From NCBI RefSeq assembly GCF_030408455.1, contig NZ_CP046977.1, positions 2,232,001 through 2,296,000 of the forward strand: a stretch of 64,000 bases of DNA, written 5' to 3'. The first letter of the stretch is position 1, and the number at the start of each line of letters is the position of its first letter. The notes under the pieces are model-generated. The model was not told where the DNA came from. It searched no databases and saw only the letters and a list, made by a program, of their open reading frames with translations. This stretch comes from Corynebacterium atrinae. GTDB taxonomy: Bacteria; Actinomycetota; Actinomycetes; Mycobacteriales; Mycobacteriaceae. Position numbers and translations under genes: made by a program. Below, piece after piece: positions 54,610 through 63,099 of the stretch.

Positions 54610-55374
54610 CTACCATTCGACCGCTGCCAAATCGACGCCCTCCTTTTCCGCTTGTGCCTCCACCAGCGTCAAGAGGTACTCTGCGTGCCCCTGGTAGGTC
54701 TCGTTGAAGCGCTCGTCGCAGGTGTACATCCGCGCCAGGAGCACCTGCTTCGCCGGCGTCATGTCGTACCATTGCGCAATGCTGGCCCGGTGCTTATCGA
54801 CGATCGCGGTCGCCTCCGCCGTGCCCGGCGCGACGCCGCGGGCGGCGGCGTCGGCAAGCATCGCGACAAACGCGTCATGCTCCTCCTTGACGGCGACCCA
54901 ATCCTCGCGGGTCATCTCCGCCTGCGTGGCTTGGGCCTGCGCCCACTCCGGGGTGTTACCCCAGCGCTCCTCGGCTTCCTGCTGGTAGCCGGGCCACTCC
55001 TTGCCGAACAGCTCGATCTTTTCTTCCATGCTCATGGTGTCTCCTCCTTCGAGAAGGTTGTCCACTGCCCGGACCATCCGGTGCAGGTGACCGATTTTCT
55101 CCACGAGGACCACCCGCTGACGGTGCAGCTTTTCGGTGGCGGTGCCGGGGACGTCGATAAGCTCGGCGATGTCCTTGAGCGACAGGCCCGCCTCGCGGTA
55201 GACGAGGATCTGCAGGGCCCGATCGAGGTCGTCGTCGGTGTAGAGACGGTGGTCGGCGCTGGTGCGCCAGCCGGGGACTAACAGCCCGATGTGATCCCAA
55301 TGCCGCAGCGTGCGGGTGGTGATGTTGAGGATGTCAGCGGCTTCGCTGATGTGATAATCGGTCACAGGAAACAC
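54610..55374 (-). CDS. MerR-family regulator with TipAS-like drug-binding domain
   Basis: A 254-residue protein: MerR HTH (HISEAADILNITTRTLRHWDHIGLL, shown in part: DILNITTRTLRHWDHIGLL), coiled-coil linker, then a TipAS domain (about 115-250) with EWAQAQATQAEMTREDWVAVKEEHD. TipAL homologues bind thiopeptides and other drugs and activate their own gene. GTG 55374 or GTG 55365 could be the start; the latter gives the usual MTDYHIS opening. Confidence 0.85.
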   Translation of the reverse strand: MFPVTDYHISEAADILNITTRTLRHWDHIGLLVPGWRTSADHRLYTDDDLDRALQILVYREAGLSLKDIAELIDVPGTATEKLHRQRVVLVEKIGHLHRMVRAVDNLLEGGDTMSMEEKIELFGKEWPGYQQEAEERWGNTPEWAQAQATQAEMTREDWVAVKEEHDAFVAMLADAAARGVAPGTAEATAIVDKHRASIAQWYDMTPAKQVLLARMYTCDERFNETYQGHAEYLLTLVEAQAEKEGVDLAAVEW

Positions 55375-55382
55375 TCTGGTCG

Positions 55383-55397
55383 TTGACGCCGCGTCAA
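55383..55397. promoter_or_regulatory. Palindrome upstream of the MerR-TipAS gene
   Basis: TTGACGCCGCGTCAA is a perfect 6-3-6 palindrome just upstream of the gene start; both arms supply a TTGACG -35-like element on each strand. MerR regulators usually bind such repeats between -35 and -10, so it is a likely autoregulatory operator. No good -10 was found. Confidence 0.55.
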
Positions 55398-55406
55398 GCG
55401 CAACCC

Positions 55407-56417
55407 CTAGTTTTTCCCGCGGGCGGCGACGACCCAGCGGCTGCCGTCGGAGACCTCGACCTCATCGACGAGGTTGAGCACGGGGCAGACGTGGTTGGGG
55501 ACGACGTCGACCTCCTCGCCGATTGTTGGGAGGGGCTCGCCAGTCGGCCAGGCGACGGTGCCGTGGTGTTCGGACACGGCCGTTAGCCGCGCATCGGGCA
55601 CTCCCATGATCCGGCCGAAACCGCTAGCCCAGGCCGGGCGATCGGCACTCAAGATCTTGGAGCCGGCGTCGAGGATGACCTGGTGGAGATCCGCCCGGCG
55701 CGAGATCACCCGCGCCCGGACTGTCAGGGCGATGTCTTCCCATCCGCAGGTCCCGAGTTCGAGCTGCTGGGCATCGTTGAACACATAGACGCCGGGGCGC
55801 AGCTCGGTGAGCACACTTGCATCCGCCACACGCGCGGAGGGCGTGGAGCCTCCGGAGAGGACTGGGTCACGGATTCCCAGCTCGCGCAGGATCTCGCCCG
55901 CTTGGCTCAGGGCCACGGCTTCGTCCTCGGCCGCGGCGCCCATCTGTCCCGGTTGGTAGGAATGCCCGGGGAAGGTGAAGGCGCCGCGCACCTCCAGGCC
56001 GAGGTCGAGGATTTGGCGGGCCAGCGGCCCTACCCGCTCTACGGGGACACCGGAGCGGTGGTGACCGGAATCGATTTCGATGAGGAGGGGAACGGAGGCG
56101 TCGATAAGCGAGAGGCGGCGGGCCGCCTCGACGGAATCGCAGCCGACGGTGAGCGAGACCCGCCGGGACAGCGCGGCGAGGCGATCGTCGGCCCACACGG
56201 GGTAGGCGATGAAGATGTCGTCGGCGACCTCGGCGAAGACCTCCGCCTCGCCGACCGTGGCCACCGTCAGTCCGCGCGCGCCGGCCGCCAGTTGTAGGCG
56301 GGCGATCTCGGGTATCTTGTGCGTTTTCACATGCGGGCGCAGCGGAATCTCCGAGGCCGCCATGCTGGCGATGTTGGCGCGCAGGCGGTCGAGGTCGATG
56401 CGGACGATGGGGGTCAT
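55407..56417 (-). CDS. DSD1-type PLP enzyme (D-threonine aldolase / D-serine dehydratase-like)
   Basis: A 336-residue alanine-racemase-fold protein. PLP lysine in LRPHVKTHKIPEIAR (near 27-41), VLSGGSTPSA phosphate-binding loop, and the C-terminal metal pair His/Cys in VPNHVCPVLNL with VSEHHGTV. These metal ligands mark the DSD1 family rather than alanine racemases. Starts 4 bp after the pqo stop, so it is cotranscribed with pqo. Substrate (D-serine or D-threonine type amino acid) is not certain. Confidence 0.8.
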   Translation of the reverse strand: MTPIVRIDLDRLRANIASMAASEIPLRPHVKTHKIPEIARLQLAAGARGLTVATVGEAEVFAEVADDIFIAYPVWADDRLAALSRRVSLTVGCDSVEAARRLSLIDASVPLLIEIDSGHHRSGVPVERVGPLARQILDLGLEVRGAFTFPGHSYQPGQMGAAAEDEAVALSQAGEILRELGIRDPVLSGGSTPSARVADASVLTELRPGVYVFNDAQQLELGTCGWEDIALTVRARVISRRADLHQVILDAGSKILSADRPAWASGFGRIMGVPDARLTAVSEHHGTVAWPTGEPLPTIGEEVDVVPNHVCPVLNLVDEVEVSDGSRWVVAARGKN

Positions 56418-56421
56418 GGGA

Positions 56422-58173
56422 CTAGTAGCGCTCGATGGCCGCGGCTGCACCAATGTTGCGCAGGTTGGCGCGGGCGAGGTCGACCATGCGGCCGACGCCA
56501 CCACCGAAGACAGTGCGGGTAGCGGCGCGGGAGAAGCCGATGAGCATCTCCCACGTTATGTTCGGCGGAATGGACAGCGCGTTGGCATCGGTGACGATGT
56601 CGATGAGCACCGGGCCCGGCTCGGCCAACGCCGCCTGGAGCTGCTTGCGCATCTTCTTCGGGTCCTCGATGCGCACGGACTTGATCCCCATGGCGGCGGC
56701 GATGTCGGCGTAATTGACCTGGTCATGATCGGTGCCGAACTCGGGCATTCCGGCGACGAGCATTTCCAGCTTCACCATGCCGAGGGAGGAGTTGTTGAAC
56801 ACGATCGACTTGATCGGCAGCTCATGCAGCTTCACGGTGAGCAGCTCGCCGAGGAGCATGGCTAGGCCGCCATCGCCAGAGAAGGTCACCACCTGGCGAT
56901 CACGGTCGGCGAACTGGGCGCCGATGGCCTGCGGGAGCGCGTTGGCCATGGTGCCGTGGCGGAAGGAGCCAACTTCTTCTCGACGCCCGTTCGGCGTCAG
57001 GTAGCGCGCCGCCCACACGTTGCACATGCCGGTATCAACGGTGAAGATGGCATCCTCGTCCGCCAGCTCATCGATGAGTGAGGCGGCGAACTCGGGGTGG
57101 ATCGGCTTGTGCTTCTCGGCATTGGAGCCATACGCGTCGATGACGCCGCCGAGGATCTTGGCATGGTTGCGCAGCTGCTTGTCCAGGAACTCGCGGCCCT
57201 TCTCCTCCACGTGCGGCAGGATGTTCTCGATCGTGGCCGCGACATCGCCGACGACCGGGTACTTGATGGTCGTGCGGCGGCCGATGTGGGAAGCATCAAT
57301 GTCGACCTGGGCGACATTCTTGGAGGGCAGGAAATCCGAGTAGGGGAAGTCGGTGCCCAGGAGGATGAGCAGATCGGCCTCGTGGGTGGCGTCGTAGCAG
57401 GCGCCGTAACCGAGCAGGCCGGACATTCCAACGTCGAAGGGGTTGTCGTACTGGATGTACATCTTGCCGCCGAAAGCGTGGCCAATGGGGGACTTAATTT
57501 TCTCCGCCAGGGCGAGAACCTGCTCGCGGGCGTTCTTCACGCCGGCGCCGCAGAAAAGGGCGACGGTATCGGCCTCGTTGATGGCCTGGACCAGGGCGGC
57601 GGCCTCGGCGGGGTCGGGGAAGACGATCGGCTGTCCCGTCGCGATCTTCGAATCGAGGAACATCTGATCGCCGGCTTCGGCGGCCGCGATATCGCCGGGG
57701 ATGATGAGGACGGACACGCCCTTGCCCGCCATCGTGGACTGGATGGCATGGTGCAGGATACGCGCGCCCTGGTTCGCCGAGTTCACCATCTCGCAGTAGC
57801 CGGAGCACTCCTGGAAGATCTGCTCGGGGTGGGTCTCCTGGAAGAAGTGGGAGCCGATCTGGTTACTCGGGATGTGCGAGGCGATGGCTAAGACCTTGGC
57901 GCCGTTGCGGTTGGAATCATAAAGGCCCTGAATGAGGTGGGTATTGCCCGGGCCGCAGGAGCCGGCACAGACGGCCAGCTTCCCAGTAATGAGGGATTCC
58001 GCCCCCGCGGCGAAGGCGGCGGCCTCCTCATTGCGAACGTGTACCCATTCGATGTCCGAATCGCGAATCGCGTCGACTATCGGGTTGAGGCTATCGCCCA
58101 CGACTCCGTAGATTCGCTGCACTCCTTCCTTTTCGAGGGTGTTGATGAGCTGTCGAGCGAAGGTGTTTTCCAT
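56422..58173 (-). CDS. pqo: Pyruvate:quinone oxidoreductase
   Basis: A 583-residue TPP/FAD enzyme that oxidises pyruvate to acetate, passing electrons to menaquinone at the membrane. VRNEEAAAFAAGAES (TPP Glu), CAGSCGPGNTHLIQGLYDSNRNG, LLGTDFPYSDFLP and the TPP-Mg motif GDGGLAMLLGELLT are present, as is the C-terminal membrane-binding helix region. ATG 58173 lies 7 nt after TACTTT (58181-58186). It produces acetate that RamA-controlled Cat can use. Locus order matches C. glutamicum pqo next to a TetR and an MFS gene. Confidence 0.95.
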   Translation of the reverse strand: MENTFARQLINTLEKEGVQRIYGVVGDSLNPIVDAIRDSDIEWVHVRNEEAAAFAAGAESLITGKLAVCAGSCGPGNTHLIQGLYDSNRNGAKVLAIASHIPSNQIGSHFFQETHPEQIFQECSGYCEMVNSANQGARILHHAIQSTMAGKGVSVLIIPGDIAAAEAGDQMFLDSKIATGQPIVFPDPAEAAALVQAINEADTVALFCGAGVKNAREQVLALAEKIKSPIGHAFGGKMYIQYDNPFDVGMSGLLGYGACYDATHEADLLILLGTDFPYSDFLPSKNVAQVDIDASHIGRRTTIKYPVVGDVAATIENILPHVEEKGREFLDKQLRNHAKILGGVIDAYGSNAEKHKPIHPEFAASLIDELADEDAIFTVDTGMCNVWAARYLTPNGRREEVGSFRHGTMANALPQAIGAQFADRDRQVVTFSGDGGLAMLLGELLTVKLHELPIKSIVFNNSSLGMVKLEMLVAGMPEFGTDHDQVNYADIAAAMGIKSVRIEDPKKMRKQLQAALAEPGPVLIDIVTDANALSIPPNITWEMLIGFSRAATRTVFGGGVGRMVDLARANLRNIGAAAAIERY

Positions 58174-58217
58174 GTTTCCGAAAGTACCCGCGGTCACATT
58201 CCATCGCATGAAGCCTT

Positions 58218-58247
58218 TTGAAACTGTAACAACCGTTCGGTACAGTT
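58218..58247 (+). promoter_or_regulatory. Promoter with TetR-type operator before the MFS exporter
   Basis: -35 TTGAAA (58218-58223), 17-bp spacer and -10 TACAGT (58241-58246), 8 nt before the GTG. An inverted repeat AACTGTA (58222-58228) / TACAGTT (58241-58247) covers both promoter elements, so a bound repressor would block polymerase. The TetR gene downstream is the obvious regulator. Confidence 0.75.
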
Positions 58248-58254
58248 ACCCGCC

Positions 58255-59640
58255 GTGAGTACCGCAATACAACGATGGACCTTCCTGCTAGTTATCTCGC
58301 TCGGCCTCCTCATGATCGGCGTGGATAACTCGATTCTCTACACCGCTTTGCCGGAGCTGCGCGAGCAACTCCACATGAATGATGCCCAGGGCCTGTGGGT
58401 CATTAACGCCTACCCGCTCGTGCTGGCGGGCCTGCTGCTGGGCACCGGCACGCTCGGCGACCGCATCGGGCACCGCCTCATGTTCATCGTCGGCCTCGTC
58501 GTCTTCGGCGTCGCCTCCCTCGCCGCCGCCTTCGCCCCCGACGCCTGGCTGCTCGTCGCCGCCCGCGCCTTCCTCGGCTTCGGCGCCGCCGTCATGATGC
58601 CCGCCACCCTCGCCCTCATCCGCATCACCTTCACGGATGAGCGCGAGCGCAACACCGCCATCGGCGTGTGGGGCTCGGTCGCCGTCCTCGGCGCCGCGGC
58701 CGGCCCCGTCGTCGGCGGCCTACTCCTCGAGCACTTCTGGTGGGGCTCGATCTTCCTCATCAACGTCCCCATCGTCATCATCGCGCTCGTGGCCACGGTC
58801 ATCGTCGCCCCAGCAAACATGCCCAACCCCAACAAGCACTGGGACACCATCTCCTCGCTCTATGCCCTGTTCGCCCTCTCAGGGCTGGTCATGACCATCA
58901 AGGAGACCGCCAACCCCGATCGGAAGTGGTGGCTGTTGTCCGCGGCATTGGTCATCGGCATCGCCGGTGCCATCGCCTTCACCCGCCGCCAACGCCGCCT
59001 CGACGATCCCCTCCTGGCCTTCGACATCTTCCGCTCACGGATTTTCTCCGGCGGCGTGCTCGCCGCCGGTGGTGCGATGTTCGCCGTCGCCGGGCTGGAG
59101 TTGCTGACCACGCAGCGCTTCCAAATCTCCCTCGGCTACTCACCCCTGGAGGCGGGCCTGCTCGTCATCGCCGTCACCGTCGCCGCGTTCCCCTTCTCCA
59201 TCCTCGGCGGTGCCTTCCTGCACCGGGTCGGGTTCATTCCGCTCATTACCGGCGGATTCGTCGCCGTAGCGCTGGGCGTGAGCCTGGCCATCTACTTCGG
59301 CACCGCCGACATCATGCCCGGCTTCGTCACCTCCCTCGCGCTCGTCGGCGCCGGTGCCGGTTCCATCATGTCGGTCTCTTCCACCGCTATCGTCGGCTCC
59401 GCCCCGGTCCGCCGCGCGGGCATGGCCGCGGGCGTGGAGGAGGTTTCCTACGAGTTCGGCACCCTGCTGTCGGTGGCAATCCTCGGTAGCCTCCTCCCCG
59501 TCCTGACCTTGTCCACGGGTTCCTACGACACGGCGTACTTCCGCATCCTCGTTGTCCTCGCCGCCGTGGCTGCCCTGTGTGCCGCCCTCACCGGTTGGTG
59601 CTTCCGCGGCAACCCCAAGGGAGCAGGTAATGCGCACTAG
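58255..59640 (+). CDS. DHA2-family MFS drug exporter (SmvA/QacA-like)
   Basis: A 461-residue proton-coupled exporter with about 14 predicted helices. The motif A loop GDRIGHRLMF, motif D1 SLGLLMIGVDNSILYTALPEL and motif C (VAVLGAAAGPVVGGLL) are typical of the family. GTG 58255 gives a leaderless transcript. Homologue of the permease gene next to pqo in C. glutamicum. Substrate unknown; QacA-like members export cationic dyes and antiseptics. The TetR gene overlaps its 3' end by 11 bp. Confidence 0.87.
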   Translation: MSTAIQRWTFLLVISLGLLMIGVDNSILYTALPELREQLHMNDAQGLWVINAYPLVLAGLLLGTGTLGDRIGHRLMFIVGLVVFGVASLAAAFAPDAWLLVAARAFLGFGAAVMMPATLALIRITFTDERERNTAIGVWGSVAVLGAAAGPVVGGLLLEHFWWGSIFLINVPIVIIALVATVIVAPANMPNPNKHWDTISSLYALFALSGLVMTIKETANPDRKWWLLSAALVIGIAGAIAFTRRQRRLDDPLLAFDIFRSRIFSGGVLAAGGAMFAVAGLELLTTQRFQISLGYSPLEAGLLVIAVTVAAFPFSILGGAFLHRVGFIPLITGGFVAVALGVSLAIYFGTADIMPGFVTSLALVGAGAGSIMSVSSTAIVGSAPVRRAGMAAGVEEVSYEFGTLLSVAILGSLLPVLTLSTGSYDTAYFRILVVLAAVAALCAALTGWCFRGNPKGAGNAH

Positions 59641-60145
59641 CAAACGCGACGTCATCATCCAGGCCGCCATCGGCATCATCGAGGCCCGCGGGGTGGATGC
59701 CGTCAGCTACGAATCCCTCGCCGAGGCCTCCGGCTTGTCCAAATCCGGCATCATCTACCACTTCCCCTCCCGCCTGGAACTGCTGCGCGGCATCATCCAG
59801 CACTTCATTGATACATGGGAGGCGGAGTTGGAGGAGATCGCCGGGGCACCGGCCTCGGAGCTCAGCGACACCCAGCGCCTGCGGGCCGTCGTCCAGAGCA
59901 TGGGTGGCAACGCCGAGCGCGCCGAGTTGCTCATGTGCATCGAATCTCGAGCCCACGACGGCCTGCCTGACCTGTGGGAAAGCATGGAGAACCAGTGGAT
60001 GACGGTCGCGCCGGAAAGCGAGCTGTACCCGTACCTCCTCATGTCCTACGGCCTGTGGGCGCACGATCACGTGCATCACAACACGCTGACGCTTGAGCAA
60101 CGAACGCATCTCGTGGACTCGATCCTGCGCCAAATCCCGGAGTAG
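59630..60145 (+). CDS. TetR-family repressor of the exporter operon
   Basis: A 171-residue regulator with HTH KRDVIIQAAIGIIEARGVD...LSKSGIIYHF (about 5-45) and a helical ligand domain. ATG 59630 is inside the exporter gene, so translation is coupled. Probably represses the promoter at 58218-58247. Confidence 0.88.
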   Translation: MRTSKRDVIIQAAIGIIEARGVDAVSYESLAEASGLSKSGIIYHFPSRLELLRGIIQHFIDTWEAELEEIAGAPASELSDTQRLRAVVQSMGGNAERAELLMCIESRAHDGLPDLWESMENQWMTVAPESELYPYLLMSYGLWAHDHVHHNTLTLEQRTHLVDSILRQIPE

Positions 60146-60162
60146 CCCCTAAGCTTCCCAGA

Positions 60163-61473
60163 ATGAACCACGTTCGCACCGACCGCGCGACTGTTACCTC
60201 CTGGGCGCTGTGGGATTGGGGATCGGCCGCGTTCAACGCCGTCCTGGTCACCTTTATCTTCGCCGTCTACCTCACCGATTCGGTCGGCGCGACGGTCGAT
60301 TCCTCCTTCACCCCGACCCAGCTCTACGGCTGGGCGATGGCGGTGGCGGGCGTGCTCATCGCGGTCGTTGCCCCCGTTATGGGCCAGCGTTCCGATACCC
60401 GCGGCACCCGCCGCCGCTCCCTCGCGGTGTGGACGTTCGTCACCGTCGCCCTCATGGCCTCACTGTTCGCCGTGCGTAATGATGCCCCCATCTACTTCTG
60501 GCTGGGCCTACTCATCATGGCGGTCGCCTCCGTCGTCTTCGAGTTCGCCGAAGTCAACTACTTCGCGCAGCTCAACCAGATTTCCACGCCCGAGACCGTC
60601 GGCCGAGTCTCCGGCTTCGGCTGGGGCATGGGCTACGCCGGCGGCATAGTGTTGCTGCTGACCTGCTACATCGGCTTCATCGCCGGGGATGGCGGCCTGT
60701 TCCACATCCCCACCGAGGGCGGCCTCAACGTCCGCCTGGTGGCGGTCTTCGCCGCCGTCTGGTTCGGCGTCTTCGCCCTCCCGGTCCTCCTCCGCGTCCC
60801 CGAGATCCCGCCCTCCGGTGCGTCCGAAACCCGCGGCGTCCTCAATGCTTATCGACGTCTCTTCCTCACCATCCGCGACCTCTGGCACGCCGACCGCAAT
60901 GCGGTCTTCTTCCTCGTATCCTCCGCCGTCTTCCGCGACGGATTGGCCGGCGTGTTCACCTTCGGCGCGATCCTCGCCGTCACCGTCTACGGGCTCTCCC
61001 CCGGCGACGTCCTCCTCTTCGGCGTTGCCGCCAACGTCGCCGCCGCCATCGGCGCGATACTCGGCGGCTGGCTCGACGACCTCATCGGCCCCAAACCGAT
61101 CATCCTCGCCTCCCTGGCCCTCATGATCGCCGCCTCCGCCGTGCTCTACTTCGTCGACGGCCCCCGCATGTTCTGGATCTTCGGCCTCGCCCTGTGCCTG
61201 TTCGTCGGCCCCGCCCAATCCTCCGCCCGCTCATTCCTCTCCCGCGTCGCCCCCTTGGGCACCGAGGGCCAGCTCTTTGGACTCTACGTCACTACCGGGC
61301 GCGCGGTGTCCTGGCTCTCCCCCGCCCTCTTCGGACTCTTCGTCTCCCTCGGCGGGGGCAGCGACCGGGTGGGCATCCTCGGCATCGGACTCGTGCTCCT
61401 CGTCGGAGCACTCCTCCTGCTACCAGTGGCGGACCCTACACGTCGCGCGCGACCAGTTCTTCCAGCGGCGTAG
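60163..61473 (+). CDS. UMF1-family MFS transporter
   Basis: A 436-residue membrane protein with about 12 helices. The UMF1/Atg22-like signature WALWDWGSAAFNAVLVTFIFAVYL opens it, followed by PVMGQRSDTRGTRRR (motif A) and GRVSGFGWGMGYAGGI. Substrate unknown; Atg22 relatives move amino acids. TAAGCT is 7 nt before the ATG. The 3' end overlaps the convergent ddh by 38 bp. Confidence 0.82.
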   Translation: MNHVRTDRATVTSWALWDWGSAAFNAVLVTFIFAVYLTDSVGATVDSSFTPTQLYGWAMAVAGVLIAVVAPVMGQRSDTRGTRRRSLAVWTFVTVALMASLFAVRNDAPIYFWLGLLIMAVASVVFEFAEVNYFAQLNQISTPETVGRVSGFGWGMGYAGGIVLLLTCYIGFIAGDGGLFHIPTEGGLNVRLVAVFAAVWFGVFALPVLLRVPEIPPSGASETRGVLNAYRRLFLTIRDLWHADRNAVFFLVSSAVFRDGLAGVFTFGAILAVTVYGLSPGDVLLFGVAANVAAAIGAILGGWLDDLIGPKPIILASLALMIAASAVLYFVDGPRMFWIFGLALCLFVGPAQSSARSFLSRVAPLGTEGQLFGLYVTTGRAVSWLSPALFGLFVSLGGGSDRVGILGIGLVLLVGALLLLPVADPTRRARPVLPAA

Positions 61474-62398
61474 GCGAAATGAGGTAGGGCGCAACCTCGA
61501 GAACCGTGAACGCTCCCGACTGCCCCGCCTCCCTCAGCCGATGCGCCGCCCGCGAATAGGCAAGTGCCACGGCCGCCGTGAAGTCAGGGTTCCGATCCAG
61601 CTCCAACGTGTACTCAATCGTCTCCGTAAACCCGCCCGTATCCCCGGCAGTAATAACGTGCCCACCATGGGGCATGCCAGTGTGCTCGGCATCGAAGGTC
61701 GCCTCGTCGATGAAGTTCACCTCGACCTCATAGCCGACAAAGTAGTCCGGCATCGTGCGGATCTCATGCTCAATGCGCTCTCGATCCGCCTCGTCCGCCA
61801 CCACAAAACAACGCCGCACGTGCGCCTGCTTACCCGTCAATTCCCCGGCCTCGCCCCGCCGCGCAGCGGCGAGGGCCTCGGGAGAAGGAATGGTGTACTG
61901 AACTGCCTTGTGGACACCAGCGATGCGTCGTAAAGCATCCGAATGACCCTGCGACAAACCCGGACCCCAGAACGTGTGCTGCGCCGCGCCCGGCAAAATC
62001 GCCGACGCCATCGTGCGGTTGAGCGAAAACATCCCCGGATCCCAACCCGTAGACACAATCGCGACCGTGCCGTTCTCCCGCGCGATCTCATTCATCTGCG
62101 CCCGGTGCCGCGGCACATCACGGTGATTATCGTAAGTATCCACCGTGTTCGCGTAACGAATGAACTCCGGCGCCTGCTCCGGAATATCCGTCGCAGACCC
62201 CAGGCACAGCACCGCGACATCAAACTCATCGGTGTAATTGCGAAAGTCGGCGACCGGCCACACTTGTGCGTCCGTATCCAACGATTGCCGCCTCGAAAAC
62301 ACCCCCGCAACGCTCATATCCGGCTGCGCCTTCACGAGCTTCTCCACCGATTTGCCCAGGTTGCCGTATCCGACGATCGCGATCCTGATATCTGCCAT
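61436..62398 (-). CDS. ddh: meso-Diaminopimelate D-dehydrogenase
   Basis: A 320-residue NADPH enzyme, same length as C. glutamicum Ddh. It reductively aminates tetrahydrodipicolinate to meso-DAP for cell wall and lysine, bypassing the succinylase route. Rossmann start IRIAIVGYGNLGKSVEKLV, FSRRQ, and CLGSATDIPEQ, ENGTVAIVSTGWDPGMFSLNR and MPHGGHVITAGDTGG are diagnostic. AAGGAG is 6 nt before the ATG. An uncommon enzyme that supports the genus assignment. Confidence 0.96.
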   Translation of the reverse strand: MADIRIAIVGYGNLGKSVEKLVKAQPDMSVAGVFSRRQSLDTDAQVWPVADFRNYTDEFDVAVLCLGSATDIPEQAPEFIRYANTVDTYDNHRDVPRHRAQMNEIARENGTVAIVSTGWDPGMFSLNRTMASAILPGAAQHTFWGPGLSQGHSDALRRIAGVHKAVQYTIPSPEALAAARRGEAGELTGKQAHVRRCFVVADEADRERIEHEIRTMPDYFVGYEVEVNFIDEATFDAEHTGMPHGGHVITAGDTGGFTETIEYTLELDRNPDFTAAVALAYSRAAHRLREAGQSGAFTVLEVAPYLISPTPLEELVARDV

Positions 62399-62476
62399 GT
62401 GCTGCTCCTTGCGGGGAATGCGGACTAGTTTGTCAACTACCAGGATGACACACGTAGTTGCTGCGGCGAGTGGGAA

Positions 62477-62683
62477 CTACAGGCCAAGCCGCTTACGGTT
62501 CCGACGCCTACGCATACCCTCCCGAAAGGGTGCCTGCTCAGCCCCCGACTCCGCATACGCCCGCATTTCTGCCGCCTCCTCCTCAGCGGCCACACCACGC
62601 TCAAGGAGCTAACTTATGAAGTCCGACGCCGAAGCATCCTTGGGCAGGGTGACTGAGATTCGCTCGGGCAATGCGAAGGTCAT
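62477..62683 (-). pseudogene. Small antitoxin-like gene interrupted by in-frame TAG
   Basis: The frame from ATG 62683 reads MTFALPERISVTLPKDASAS then TAG at 62609-62611, and continues open for 43 codons (LLERGVAAEEEAAEMRAY...) to TAG at 62477. The whole 68-codon unit looks like a single ribbon-helix-helix-type antitoxin (strand RISVTLP, helix, basic tail RRRRNRKRL) with one sense codon changed to stop. A TACGCT -10 is 6 nt before the ATG. No toxin gene is next to it. Confidence 0.5.
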
Positions 62684-62787
62684 ACCGTTAGCGTATCCGC
62701 TGGTGAAGCTTTTGCAAGACCTAATTTGCGAGGGCCCACTCCCGATGCATCGCCAAGGGACTGGTTCAGGTGAAGTGACCCGGCAGG

Positions 62788-62876
62788 GTGCCAAAATTCT
62801 CTAGAATGTGTCGAGCCATTTCACGTTTCCGCAGGTCGTGGAGAATCGGGTTGTGCATTCTAGAGAATTTTGGCAC
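62788..62876. repeat. Perfect 21-bp inverted repeat with 47-nt loop
   Basis: 62788-62808 (starts GTGCCAAAATTCTCTAG) is an exact reverse complement of 62856-62876. AT-rich arms in GC-rich surroundings and no T-run argue against a terminator. It abuts the dispersed 24-bp repeat copy B and lies 71 bp from tRNA-Thr. Could be a MITE remnant or structured RNA. Confidence 0.75.
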
Positions 62877-62900
62877 TCGCGACGCCCTGATCGCGACGGG
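62877..62900. repeat. Dispersed 24-bp repeat, copy B
   Basis: Matches 4184-4207 at 22 of 24 positions, starting TCGCGACGCCCTGATC. It begins at the very end of the perfect inverted repeat. Confidence 0.65.
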
Positions 62901-62947
62901 CTCCTCGCGACGCCAGCCCCAGACCCCCGGGCCGCTACTACTCACTG

Positions 62948-63020
62948 AGCTGGAGACGAGACTTGAACTCGCAACCTACGGTTTACAAGACCGTTGCGCT
63001 ACCGATTGCGCCACTCCAGC
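62948..63020 (-). tRNA. tRNA-Thr (TGT)
   Basis: 73 nt, acceptor GCTGGAG/CTCCAGC, discriminator T. D-arm GCGC/GCGC, anticodon stem ACGGT/ACCGT with loop CTTGTAA (anticodon TGT), T-arm GCGAG/CTCGT. Lies 79 bp from thrE on the opposite strand. Confidence 0.96.
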
Positions 63021-63099
63021 ACCGCGAAGCTCTCGCCCCGCTGAGTGGGAATAGTACCGCAGCAGTGGGCGGCGTCGGAAACTGCTAGGGTTGCGCACC

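Noticed and set aside
33706-62683. Possible genetic recoding of TAG as a sense codon
   Set aside because: Many clear genes in the window end at TAG (csoR, nitrobindin, ygfZ, trpB and others), so TAG is an ordinary stop here; two mutated genes explain the observation better.
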